Shown: positions 23,108-34,341 of the stretch, one piece after another
How positions within the stretch are numbered: the first letter of the stretch is position 1
Layout: every line of letters begins with the position of its first letter
Assembly (NCBI RefSeq): GCF_001649575.2
Contig: NC_051444.1
Span: 19,943,317 to 20,007,316 of the forward strand
Direction: 5' to 3'
Length of the DNA stretch: 64,000 nucleotides
Source: Kryptolebias marmoratus
Lineage: Eukaryota; Chordata; Actinopteri; Cyprinodontiformes; Rivulidae
Position numbers and translations under genes: made by a program
The notes under the pieces: model-generated
Told to the model about the DNA's origin: nothing
Database searches by the model: none
What the model saw: the letters and a program-made list of their open reading frames with translations, nothing else

Positions 23108-26100
23108 TTAAAAGCTGGTTGTCGTCATTTTCTGGGTCGAAGGGTCTCTGACTGATATGTTTTTTTCAGATCGAGACTTGCAAGACAAGGCCACGGACCA
23201 TAGGAACACAAATAAACCTGAAAAAAAAAAAAAGAAAAGACACCCTTAATCTCTTCAGCAGGTCATTCTGGTCTAAGGCATACCATTTTGTAGTCACACA
23301 GACGGACCTTGCAGGGAGTTGAGTATCGTGAACACGTAGATCCCAGGTAGGGAAGCGTATGTCAAGACGGCAAATCCCCACGGTAAGCCCAGCACGTAGC
23401 TGAGGCCCAGGACTGTGGCACAGTCCTTCCATAACCTGACCCCTTTCTCCTTTTTCATGTCCTTCCAGTCGCTGCTGCATTCATATCCTCCTTTACCGCT
23501 TCTTATCCCCCACATCTTAAACACCACCACCAGCAGCATGCAGGAATTATACAGCACCACGAGGCAGAGGAAGCCCATTGTCATGTAGCTGACTAAATCC
23601 GTCCGTTTCAACCAGCATCTGCTCGAAAATAGAGAAACAAAGCACAGAAACCATAGTCAGGTTTGCTATAGTTGGATGTTAGGTTTTGCTGGAGTGTGAC
23701 AGCTAGACATATTTGGAAACCTTATTGTATAAACAGTCATTAAAACAATCTATCCACTTAAACTAAGCTGTATCTTGGATTTTCAAAATAGCTGCTGTAG
23801 AAAAACAAAAAAACAAACATAAAAACCTCCACAATATATATATCAATATCTTGGGTTTTACAAAAACTAGAGCTTTGATTCTGACAGAAAGATACAAATT
23901 TTGGGGGCCAAGGAATCCTGTGGTGCTTGTTAGTGACGTTTTAACATATTTGTTTCTGCAGATAAACTATTACAAATTTCTACTGATTTAATGGAGGGAG
24001 TTTAAAACATAATGCAAAGCACCAACCAACAGCAGTGGGTTCAATGGCCTGATTTGTATTCTAAGTCATAATTTTATTAACCATGTTTTAAACATACCTT
24101 GTATTTATCACCCACAGGCAAAGACAGAGCAGTAATGTTTTTGCTTGTGTGTGTGTGTGTACGTTTGTCTGTACCATTAGCAAAATATCTCATGAATCCC
24201 TAAGAAGGATTTTATTTAAACTTTCAGGATGTAATCACTGGTTTGACATCTACAGATGATTAACATTTGAAGTCAGTCCAATTCAAGGTGGCTGCCACAG
24301 CTGACTGACCTTAGCAAACACAAAAAAAGGCTATAGGCCAGTCAGTTTTACAGATATTGTGCAAAAATGTGGTGTGGTAATAGCTGACAGTCATCCAAGA
24401 CACACACTCACGCAAGCTATCGCAATATGGAACCATACAGCCCTAAGCTGTGAATACATCCAGAAGTGCTAATGCTTGTTTTTGTGAAGTATGAGCTGTT
24501 GCTTCATTAGCCCACATTTGCTGCTGTGTAACCTCCAGAAACCTCAAACTAGCCACGAGGTCTGTTCGACAGAAAAGCCACACTCTGGTTAGTACACTGC
24601 CAAGAAGCACTGACGGATGAGAGAAAGCACCGAACAAAGTTTATCAACGTGTGACCCGTCTACACGAATCACAAGGTCCTGAAGAAATCCACTTCAAGTC
24701 ACAAGGTAGCCCTGGCCGATGGGATGACTCTTGTGCAGAAGACGAGAAAGAAACCAGCTACTGTAGTGACAATGGAAGGCCACACCAAATGGTCCAATGA
24801 CAGACTGATGTCCCTCACAGGATTATGATGAACCTGCCTCACAGTGAACCTGCCCACTAGGGTCATCTTTAAATTTCAAGAAATCTTAGGTGAACATTTA
24901 AAATAATGATGGTTTCTTACATTTCTGATGTGGAATTGCGGTTGTTGGAATTTCTCACTTGCAGACTATATTTGCCATAAACACCCAAAATTCCACAAAT
25001 CATTGCAACCAGGGTAGGAAGACCTGGTGGAAAAAAAAAAAAAACTCAGCTCAATCATAGCACCAAAGTACAAGAATAATTTTAAAGCAAAGTGAAAAGC
25101 TCTTGACAAATATTTGGATATCTGGAAATATTTAGTCAATGACCTCAAGCTTCTCTTACGTTTTGGCCGGTGTGGAAAAACCAAAACATCTTTAACAACA
25201 AATGTTTTTGCAAATTTCATTTTCAACTTCATTTCACAGACATGCACTTCCATAAACGCAGTAACTCACCCCATCCCAAAATGCTGAGCTTGAGCAGGTA
25301 TCTTCGCACATAAATGTTAAAGACTCGGACGAGGAGAAGGTAAAGATGGAATCCTTCCAGAGCTACCCAGGTGAAGGTGGCCAGTAGAGACCAGTGCAAA
25401 AACAGACCCAGACCACTACAAACCCAGTCGTTCTCCTTCAGGTTCAGAACCCAGAAACTGCAGACCAGGAAACCGAAGTGGAGGCAGAACAATGCCACCG
25501 TTAGCTGCATATGCAAGCTGATGGCCTTTTCAGGACGTTGTCGGCTGTAATAGAAGAAATGGCAGCATGTTATCATTTTCATATCACTACTGAAAAGATT
25601 GTTGGCTCAAAAATTATACACCTAATTTAACTACATCTTACAATATATATACACACACACACAAAACTAAAGTTTGGGTTCTCTAATGACCAGAGTTATA
25701 AATTACAAATGCACGGTTATTTTAGAAATGACTCTACGTAATTAGGTTTAGATCATTGGGTAAAATTGGAAAAATCCACACAGTTATGTGCTTTAATATT
25801 TATGACTCACATCTTGTTATGTACTAAGGAAGCTTCCCCTGAAACAGCACCAGTCCATCTCAAACGTTCAAACAATAAATTGTGTCAAACTTATGCCGTT
25901 GGTTATATGGACAAATGCACACATTTTGGTTTTTTTTTTAGCTCTGATTGAAATAAATTGTTTGTCATTTTTAACTCAGATTTATCATGGCTAAATTCTA
26001 TCCTATAAACACCCATCATTTTTCACATACTTTTTTTTACTTTAGGTAGTTTTGCCTCTCTCCTGTTCTGCATTTTATCTTACCTGACTCTTCAATAAAG

Positions 26101-29100
26101 CTTCTCTCATTCAAAGCATTCACCGATTTAGTTGTCAGAAAGCAAGAAAATTCCCATTAGGATTATACGGTCACTCTTAAACAAAACATAACAAAACATT
26201 CAGTTTTAATAGTAAAGTTTAAAGCAAATGTGGAAGACAGTAATTTTATTAGTAACTGATCCACGCAACAATAAGAGTGCACAAATATGTGTGTAACAGA
26301 CTAACTGCACAGTGGACAGCTAGGTGAATCTTGCCCTTGAGTGAAAATAAAACTATTTTGTTGCACAAATTTGACCATAAAGTCTCTTATTATTCAGCAG
26401 TTGTTCACTGTTGAAAACAACTTTGTTTAATGTCACCATAGCAAGCCAAACTTGGTTCATTTAAAAACAACCTTAAGTTCAAAATTCACAAAAAATGTAA
26501 CCCTAATGATGAACGTACTCGTATTAGTGGTCATGTATGATGATATGAGTTTGTTTGTGTGTCCTATCCTGTGTTACAGTATATTAGCAACAGTGCTGGG
26601 ACTACTGATGGCCTTACTTTTACTAATAAGACTGCATCAAAACTCTGCAGACAAGCTTGCTGTTTCTCACAAGGTGCATCAAATAGATTTGAATTACAAA
26701 ATAAAGATAACATATCTGTGTACATGTTCACTTCCCTTAAATGAGCACATGCATCCAATCAGATATGAGTTGTTTACACAAAATGAACAGGGTTTGAATA
26801 AAGGCCAGTCACTGAGCTTGTTTGTCCAAAAGTGTTTGATGAGAATCCTCAGCAAAACACGACACATTTTTGGAGATACTCTCACTATAAGTAGCTATAT
26901 TGTTCAAATGTGCCTACTGGTAGTGTTTCAAGCCTGAGAAGAGTGTGCACTAACCATGCACATGCTACACGTTTGCTTTTGCACTACCAGGAAACACTTT
27001 GATTTTGCAACATTCAGTACAGACATACATAAAAGGCATTTATGTCTTTTATGTATGTGGTACAGACCCTTTTCACACATTTGCAAATGCGAACAGCCTT
27101 AAATGGTTATAAGGATGGCCATGGGGTGTCATGTGGTTCTGGCGGCACTACGGTTTATTGGTCAAAAAGATTAGTATAAAGAAATGTGTGAAACATTTTG
27201 CAAGACTACCATGGTTCCTGAGTAACAATACGTGCCAAATTTGAGCAGTGCAGCTCTAAAGGAAACAGATGTCAACAAACTGCTTCATTTCTTTGATCAG
27301 ATAAAAAGAGGTATTTTCTCCTTTTAGTTCAGTGTGTAGTTTAAGATATATATTTTTCACCTGCACTATAATAAGAATTTGTGACATTAAAAAAAACAAC
27401 AACTTACTGCTGACCAACATAGATGAAAAAACTGATGAATGCAAACAGGGCAGAGAGTGCTGATCCAACATAGGTGATGTAACTAAGTTTCTCCTCGTTG
27501 TCTTCATCCACCTCTATGTTTGGATTCTAGAGCAAAACAACGATCCAGTTCAGCTGAAATGAATTTTACAGTCAAGGCTTTGATGGAAGCCTCCACAAGA
27601 AACATCAACTTATTACTAATGTAGGTTTCTCTTCAGTAAATTCTGCTATTTACTCATCAGGGCGCCTTCAGGCAGCAATAACATGTGACTTGTTAAAATG
27701 TTCTGTTCCTAACTGCATTTTAAGATGGAGAAAACCAGGAAGGAAAGGCTGTTAGGAAAGGAGGAAACAATGACTATCGTAATGTGAAAGAAGGAGTTAG
27801 TTTCCAAATCAACGGATCCTCCAAATTCTAGCATGCACTACATGTTTTACAGCAAATAAAGCTATCCTTACTCTTTTATTGTTATAAAGTTATATAGTTA
27901 TATAAAAGTTGTACAAAAGTAATGTCATAAACATTTAGATCCAGTCTATTTAAATGTGAAAGGTCGGTGCTACCAAAGTACATGCTTATGACTTCTTGAT
28001 ACTTTTAATTGGGTGAGGATGTTTTTTAGTGGTTACTGACAGAAAGATATTAATTACCACAAGCACAGCAAAGAAGCTGAGATGACTGCAGTGGCAGATA
28101 ATTTCCTTTCCCTCTTTACTGGTTTCACAGCCATCTCTGCTCCAGGAACCTAAAGTCACACACATTGTGTCAGTCTCAGACTACATTCTTAATTAAACGT
28201 AATAAAGTTGTTTGCATATTTAATCTACCTGTTTCGTTTGGAGCCACTGGCTCCTCCCAAAACACACAGATTCCATTTATTGCCTGAAACAAATGAAAGG
28301 GATCAAAATAAGGAAAGCAAGTTAGAACATTTTGCAAATTAAAACATCATAATTCATAGTTTAATGGTTCTCCTTTATTCTCTTTTGGTTGTTATTGTTT
28401 TACCGTTGTATTATGCCTGAATCTTAACTCGATGGGTTCGGAGAGGTTTTTGACTGGTCTGAGCCCTGCCTTCACAAACAGAACGTTCTCCTCTAAAACC
28501 TCTCCCTGTGGGCGGTCCAGCTGCTGGGGAAATACAGCTCTTCCTTTACTTGGACGAGGTGTCTGCTGCTGTAAAGGAACACAGAGTCATTAAAGATTTT
28601 TGCAATAATAGTAGCAGTATTATCAAAATCAAGCTTTATTTGCTTTCCACAGGACGCAGCACAGGACACAGTATAGACATCAGTGCTAAGAAGGACACAA
28701 GGTAGTGCTGCCATATTGCCATACTTCATACGGTTCTGTCATACTTGCTCTGACCAAAACCAGTTGATTTAAAGTGAAAGTCTGAATTGTTGGGTTTGTT
28801 GCATGTTTAGAGATACAGACCTTAAAAAGTGTGCTGTTGATCAGTGTGGCCACCAGCAGGACTTCCTGCTCAGCTGTATTTGCTCTACTTTTCTGAAGAG
28901 CCGAGGACGGGACTCGAACCGTGTATTTATTCATTATGTCCAGTTCAGCCTAAATTCACAGGCACAGGAAAAAAAAACACAACACAACTCTGAATCTCAT
29001 ACAAAAAAAGAAAACTGTAACATTTAGCCAAGAACAGAACACAACTTGTTTATAAAGCTGTTCAAAAATCTGGATTTCTGTCAGTAAATATAACTTTATA

Positions 29101-30264
29101 TGGTTTCTGTTTATGAGTGAATATTGGTCATCATGTAAACAACATTTTATTCAGACCATTTATATGTTCATATTTAAAATAACAAGTCCATTTTGTATTT
29201 CAGATAAAAGTTTTTTACATTTTAAAGCTGACTGATCTCATAGTTCAGCCTTACCTTCTGTGATGAATTCACTCTTCCATGTTTGAAGTCAGGGCGAGGA
29301 GGCCCACGAGGCAATCTGCAATTTACAATTTGGTCCTCATAGCACCTATGAATGAACACATGATGTTTGACTTGTTTCAGTTCAACATTTTAGCAAATTA
29401 AACAAGAGACAAAGATTATCAGTTGTAGAGGTACAGCCAGTAGTTGCTTTGTGAGAGTTAAATGAGATCTTTCTAGTTGTTTATGAGGTATTTTGCTAAC
29501 GGTGCTTCCAAATCAACACACATTTACAGACACAGGCACAAACATGATCACTGCTTTGCCTTTGACTTCAGACACAATAATGATTTGAACAGTGCGTACA
29601 CTTCTTTGGCTCATGAAGCCATTTCTAAACACTGAAAAGACAAATGAATTCTGCATCCTGGAAGCTCTGTAATCAGAAAACTACAGAAATTTTAAAACCA
29701 CCAAAAATAGACTATAGGAAGAAAAGGATGAAAACAGAGAAATGGGGCCAACAACAAGAACAAAAGCTATAAAAGCTGTGGCAGCAGTAAAATCTATATA
29801 CGGATGTATGTGAAAACTACATTTATTTATTTATTCAAGTTTATTTCTTAGGTTCAGATGATGGGAAACACGCTAATTTGCAACACTTGTTTCCAGAAGG
29901 GCTTTTATAAAGATAAAAAAAAAAAAAAACACACAACAAGCAGGAATACAGCATCATATTAGAATCCATTTGATACGTTACCTGGTCCAAATAGCCAGAT
30001 CTGTGTTCCGACAGTCCTCGATGACCAAGTCACAGCTGATTGCTAAAGTGAGACGCAGGAAGTGAACTGGTCAGAAGGAGCTCTGCTGATTGTTGAACAC
30101 TGAATGAACTCAGTAACATATCTGAGTCCAGAGTAACACAGACAGAAAGAGACCTCTCTGTAACTTTTGGAACATCACTAAAAAAACACAACATATAAAG
30201 TTTACTCACTCTTAGCCTGGGATGTAAAAAAGCAGAGTGTGAGGAGAATAAGAGTAATCCACAT
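23108..30264 (-). CDS. Adhesion G protein-coupled receptor, ADGRG type (receptor A)
   Basis: Twelve exons on the minus strand: 30210-30264, 29982-30042, 29255-29345, 28821-28949, 28404-28568, 28229-28283, 28058-28149, 27408-27526, 25270-25544, 24921-25023, 23308-23618 and 23108-23217. They sum to 1,566 nt, giving 521 aa. Signal peptide MWITLILLTLCFFTSQA. The ectodomain is short and GAIN-like and ends in a complete GPS (GSWSRDGCE...CHCSHLSFFAVL) with the His-Leu-Ser cleavage triad. TM1 lies in SYITYVGSALSALFAFISFF. Exon 9 has TM2-4 with ATFTWVALEGFHLYLLLV. Exon 11 has TM5-7 with LPWGFAVL and ILNSLQG, the latter conserved in TM7. The cytoplasmic tail is short and Ser/Thr-rich. The length fits ADGRG3/ADGRG5 (about 530-550 aa) better than ADGRG1 (about 690 aa), but I cannot fix orthology. 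The large intron 25545-27407 holds no recognisable gene. Confidence 0.88.
27023..27058. repeat. Small palindrome in receptor A intron
   Basis: Perfect 13-bp arms ACATACATAAAAG (27023-27035) and its complement (27046-27058) with a 10-nt loop. AT-rich; no function inferred. Confidence 0.5.
28052..29800. repeat. Duplicated block, copy in receptor A
   Basis: Corresponds base for base to 35641-37388 with a constant offset of 7,589 and no indel seen. Only scattered substitutions were noticed (for example in the CTTTCCCTC/CTTTCTCTC run near 28131, and GAAAAGGATG/GAAAAGGGTG near 29726). It covers exons 3-7 and their introns. Similarity continues beyond 29800 to about 30535 (matching 39431 to about 40174) but with more differences. 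Confidence 0.9.
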
Positions 30265-31739
30265 CGTGCCTCTGATTGTTTCTGTTCCAGCTGCTACAAC
30301 CGCATGTGCAGCGTTGCTCTGCAAGGCTGAGGCTTGACTGCTGAAGTGGGCTAGGAGTTTCACATCTACTTTCATAACCTTCTGGCACAGACAACGTTGA
30401 TGATCAGAGCAGGAAATGAGCTACTCATGGTTTATAAATTTGGGTAATGACCTATTTTTTGAAGCTGTTGCTTAAAAACTTTCCACAGAATTTTATTCTA
30501 CCAAAAAATGTACCAGCTTGTTGACCGAGAGTTTAGTGACAGGTCAGTGTGTGGGTATTTAACTTAGTTTGAATCACAGATACCACTTTATATTGAGGGT
30601 ACATAAAGAATGCTTTATAAATAAGTTATTCATGAGTTTGTGTACCATTTATAAAACATTAATAAGCTGTTATAAAACACTCCATACATTGAAGCTGGCC
30701 CACTAGTTGCAGTACTTTTAGTTTCTCAGGTAAATGTAATTCTTTAAACTTTTTTTTAACTAAACTAACACTTTATATCTACAAACACTCATTCTGCTTG
30801 CAGGTAAATTACAAATATTTGGTACTGAAAATCAAGGTAAACAGTGAAGATGGGGAGTATAGAAAATTGTTTGGTCACTATCAGGCTAGAAAAAAGTCAG
30901 TATTCTTTTATCTAATGCAGTGACTGCCTTCTAATTGTTTATTAAGTGTTTACAGCTTAATGAACAACTTCACTGTTCAGTATTACTCAATAATTTGTAA
31001 GGGTATCCTGATTTTGAAGTGGTATAGAGTGTGATTATCATATATGAAGCTGCCATGAGAATAACATTAGTCGCTGTTTAGAGAAAACACGAAGTTGTCA
31101 CATGTGACTGTTTTCCTTTACGCAAGAAAGACGAAACAGTGATGTCCGGGAGGAGGCCGAGAAGTTCTGATGCTTTTGGCTTGCAGCAGAAGTGAAACTC
31201 ATATTTAGACCACATGGTGTGTTTAAAGGTTGGCAGCTTACGCAAGAATGTGAAAATTCTTCCCCTGGGAGGATTTAAAACGAAACATGTTGTATTTATA
31301 GTAATGTGAGAACAACTTACAGCTCTGTCCAACTAGTCATGTCATGAGGTCTTTAAAACAGCTGATTTACCATAAGTGATACAAATCCACATTAGTCTGA
31401 ACTAATTGCAGAAAATTTGTTTCAATTCATTCCTGAAAACCCTCTGTCTTTCATGTTCTTATATATATATATATGTTCTTTTTTTATTTTTGGATTATAA
31501 AGTCACTGAAAGAAACCGAAACTACACTGACAAACATAGTAAAAACAAAATTGAATATATTCAGTGTGTTGCCTCAAGCTTTGAGTTTCTTTGAGCACCT
31601 GATTAGCATCTGTTGAGGCTGACTACCGGTAGTTTAACAACACCATCATTGAGAAACCTTTTTGTTTCAACAAGAAAAACCTCAAAAGGTTAAGCTGATG
31701 TGACATAATGGATAGACATAGAGTTCTCTAAGCTACCCA
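30265..31739. other. Intergenic upstream of receptor A
   Basis: The first 270 bp are still homologous to the region upstream of receptor B. At 30536-30690 receptor A carries extra sequence absent from the B side (CACTTTATATTGAGGGTACA...TTATAAAACACT), which looks like a common fish MITE-type insert. The rest, to 31739, is AT-rich with no recognisable gene. Confidence 0.5.
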
Positions 31740-31756
31740 CCAGAGGCCAGCCACAA

Positions 31757-32460
31757 AATGCCACTTATAGAAGACACCTCACACCAATGTTTCCACACTG
31801 AGAAGATGATGACTAGAGGTGGGGAAAATCCAGGCCAAGAGGGGGAGCCTGATGAAGGAGTCAGCGCTTCATCTGATTTAGAGGCCAAGGCAGCAACCAA
31901 CTCTGAGGACAAGCTGGAGGAGCGGGCAGCATTGGTGAAATCTCTTATGCATCTCTCAAGCAGCCAGAGACCAGAGGACGGAGAAAGACATCTCACGCCA
32001 AGGGCAAAGGTGGAAAAGCATACAGCATCAATTTCAACAGATTCAGCTTCAAGTAAATACTGTACTCGCTGTACTACCTGTGACATCCAGGTGGCCCATG
32101 GTGTCAGGTCCACAATGGAGCCAAAATTTCTTCCCTTGTCACAGGATGGCGACATTGAGCCATTTATGACAACATTTGAGACAATGGCCCAGGTCTGCTC
32201 ATCTTGTCCCCGTGTTGACAGATAAAACCCACACAGCTTATGTTCTCATGAACATAGTAGACTCTGAGAAATATGACAAAGTGAAAGAGGCAATTTTGGC
32301 AAAATATGAGATCACTGCTGATACTTATCGACGCCGCTTCAGATCCCTGAGGGTGGAACCAGGTGAGACGCCACGTGACCTTTATGTATGATTGAAAGAC
32401 TTGTTTTCCAGTAAGTCCACTGGGGGTGAACAGGGCTCTGGCCACGCTCAGGGTAGGAAT
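31757..32460 (+). pseudogene. SCAN/Gypsy-gag-like fragment
   Basis: Plus-strand frames encode an acidic N-terminal part (MPLIEDTSHQCFHTEKMMTR onward) and then a gag/SCAN-type helical domain: DIEPFMTTFETMAQ, LTDKTHTAYVLMN, KVKEAILAKYEI, YRRRFRSLRVEPGETPRDLY. The second part is one frame away from the first, at about 32205, and a stop follows at the end of LYV, so the copy is broken. It could derive from a Gypsy-class retrotransposon gag or from a fish SCAN-type gene formed from one. No protease, polymerase or LTR was seen nearby. Confidence 0.6.
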
Positions 32461-32514
32461 GTTTCTAATTCTAGGCAGCTCCCTTCCCAAAGATCAAGAT
32501 ATAAGATGTTATAA

Positions 32515-34100
32515 CCCCCGCAAAAAATTGTAAAAATTCATAGTGTGACGGTCAGAACCTGGGGGTTTATTTGATGCCATTTTCATTAAGGCAGCATTCA
32601 ACTCCTCAAATTTAAATTCAGCATCACAGTCTTCTTTGTAAGATGTCTCAGTCTGTGGTATCAGAGTGGATATGTTGTCAAAAATGCGATTACAATCTAC
32701 TTCTGAATGTTTAGCTGCGTTTTATTCGGAATAAAGCATAAAAACTTCCTTTCCTAATACTTTAGGCTCTTTTACATTATTTCCCATTTATTAAAAGACT
32801 TGAGACACAGTTACTCTGCTGCCTGTTTTCTTCTAAGTTAAAGAAATAAGAGGAGTTATTTTCCCCTACTTCAATCCACTTTGAAGAAGATCTCAGAAAG
32901 GCACAGTGTGCTCCGTCCAAATAAAGTAGATCTAATTTAGTTTGTAATTCCATAAGATTACTTTTCTCTTCACTATTTAAATCATGTTTGACACAACATT
33001 GATGTATTTCTTTCAAAAGATTGCTCTCGTATTTTTTTTTGCTCACGATTGAGGTTTTTGCTAAATTGGATGCTAAATTCTCTGATTTTAAACTTGACAA
33101 ATTCACATTTATTAATGTCTCCTATGAGTGAGTCATTAGCTTCAACTTCATTAAGTAGTTCTCTAATCTTTGTGTAATGTTCCTCATATTGTAACAATTT
33201 AGCATTGAACTTCCAGTAGCCCTTTTTTGTATAATTTCCTAACTACAGGTTCCAGACTCAGTTCTATGAAACAATGGTCTGCAAGGGGAGCTTTTTATAT
33301 TACAATTATTGAATTATGATTTAATGTAATATCACTCCCTAACCAATAGTCAATCCTAGATTTAAAGCTTCCATTCGGCTTAAACCGCGAAAAGCCTTGA
33401 GACCTTGGGTTCATTACTCTCCAAATATCATTCAGATTATTGTTTATCATAAAGTCGTTCATCAAACAATTACGTTGGGGTCTCCCCAGTCTTGGAGGCC
33501 ATCTATCCAACAACTCATCAGGGGTCATATTCCAATCACCTCATTAAAATATAATCAGTAGGATATCAACCTTTAAGTTCTGAAATCACATTTGTTAAGT
33601 CTGCTGACATTACTCTGTTTTGATCATTATTACACCCATATATATTGGACAATATGATAGACTGTCTGTTCTCACCACAGCTCTCAGCAGGTGTCTCCCA
33701 GTATCAGTCCGGTGTGTAATAATTTCTCCTGGAAAATTGTTAAAACATCAAACTACCCCTACCAATTGGGTAGAGCCATGACTGAACAGGATCTTATCAC
33801 CCTATTGATTCATCCAAAAAGAAGTGTCCACATCCGAGGAATGAGTCTCTTGCAAAATCAAACAATGTTATGTTTGCCCTTTTTAAAATAAAAACGCAGC
33901 TTCCCTTTTAACAATTTATTTCAAGTCCCTGACATTTAAAGAACTAAAAGAAATTTTAACACTTAACATAAACTCCAAACAGTTTTTTTATAAAGTCACA
34001 AAAACTCAACAAGTAGAAAAGCAAAAAAAAGCTCACTGGTTGATCTCCTTGAATATGAGAGGTTATCCATCAAACACATTTCAGAGATCATTAAAGATTA
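32515..34100 (-). mobile_element. L1/Tx1-like LINE ORF2 fragment, degenerate
   Basis: The minus strand carries, in order, pieces of an apurinic-type endonuclease (LQETHSSDVDTSFW; later DWNMTPDELLDRWPPR and SRIDYWL), the linker (KLDLLYLDGAHCAFLRSSSK and ENNSSYFFNLEENRQ) and the start of the reverse transcriptase (NKPPGSD). Several in-frame stops are present. The polymerase core and 3' end are missing; the LINE stops abruptly at about 32515 next to the gag/SCAN fragment. It occupies the place downstream of receptor B where TM2-TM7 exons would be expected. Confidence 0.75.
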
Positions 34101-34341
34101 AATTTCAACTTCAGATGCTACATGACGGATAAGAACAATTACATATATGTAATATATGAAATGATATCATGTACACATATCAAAGACAGAAGAATGAACA
34201 AAGAATAATTATTTAGCTTTCATTGGTTATTCAGTTTTGCTGAAAGCGAGGAACACTGAGAAACGTCATGCAGTCAGGGCTACTCATCAGATGAAGGATT
34301 TTGTTTTAGGGTCCAGGCTCCTCATTACCATGGAGACAGGA

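Noticed and set aside
24440..24900. Transposon-like feel of the intron of receptor A (repeated CACAAGG, AAGAAGC words)
   Set aside because: No terminal repeats and no recognisable coding block, so no element is claimed.
26452..26937. 161-aa plus-strand open frame in receptor A intron
   Set aside because: Low-complexity AT-rich composition, no homology recognised, no splice or promoter context.
28493..28934. Overlapping minus-strand frames of 78 and 82 aa repeated at 36082-36523 as candidate stand-alone genes
   Set aside because: They are read-through frames over exons 5 and 4 of receptors A and B; the repetition reflects the duplicated block, not two small genes.
30212..30394. 60-aa open frame at the start of receptor A, similar to one at 39828-40019
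   Set aside because: It overlaps the signal-peptide exon in another frame; MWITLILLT is the real start.
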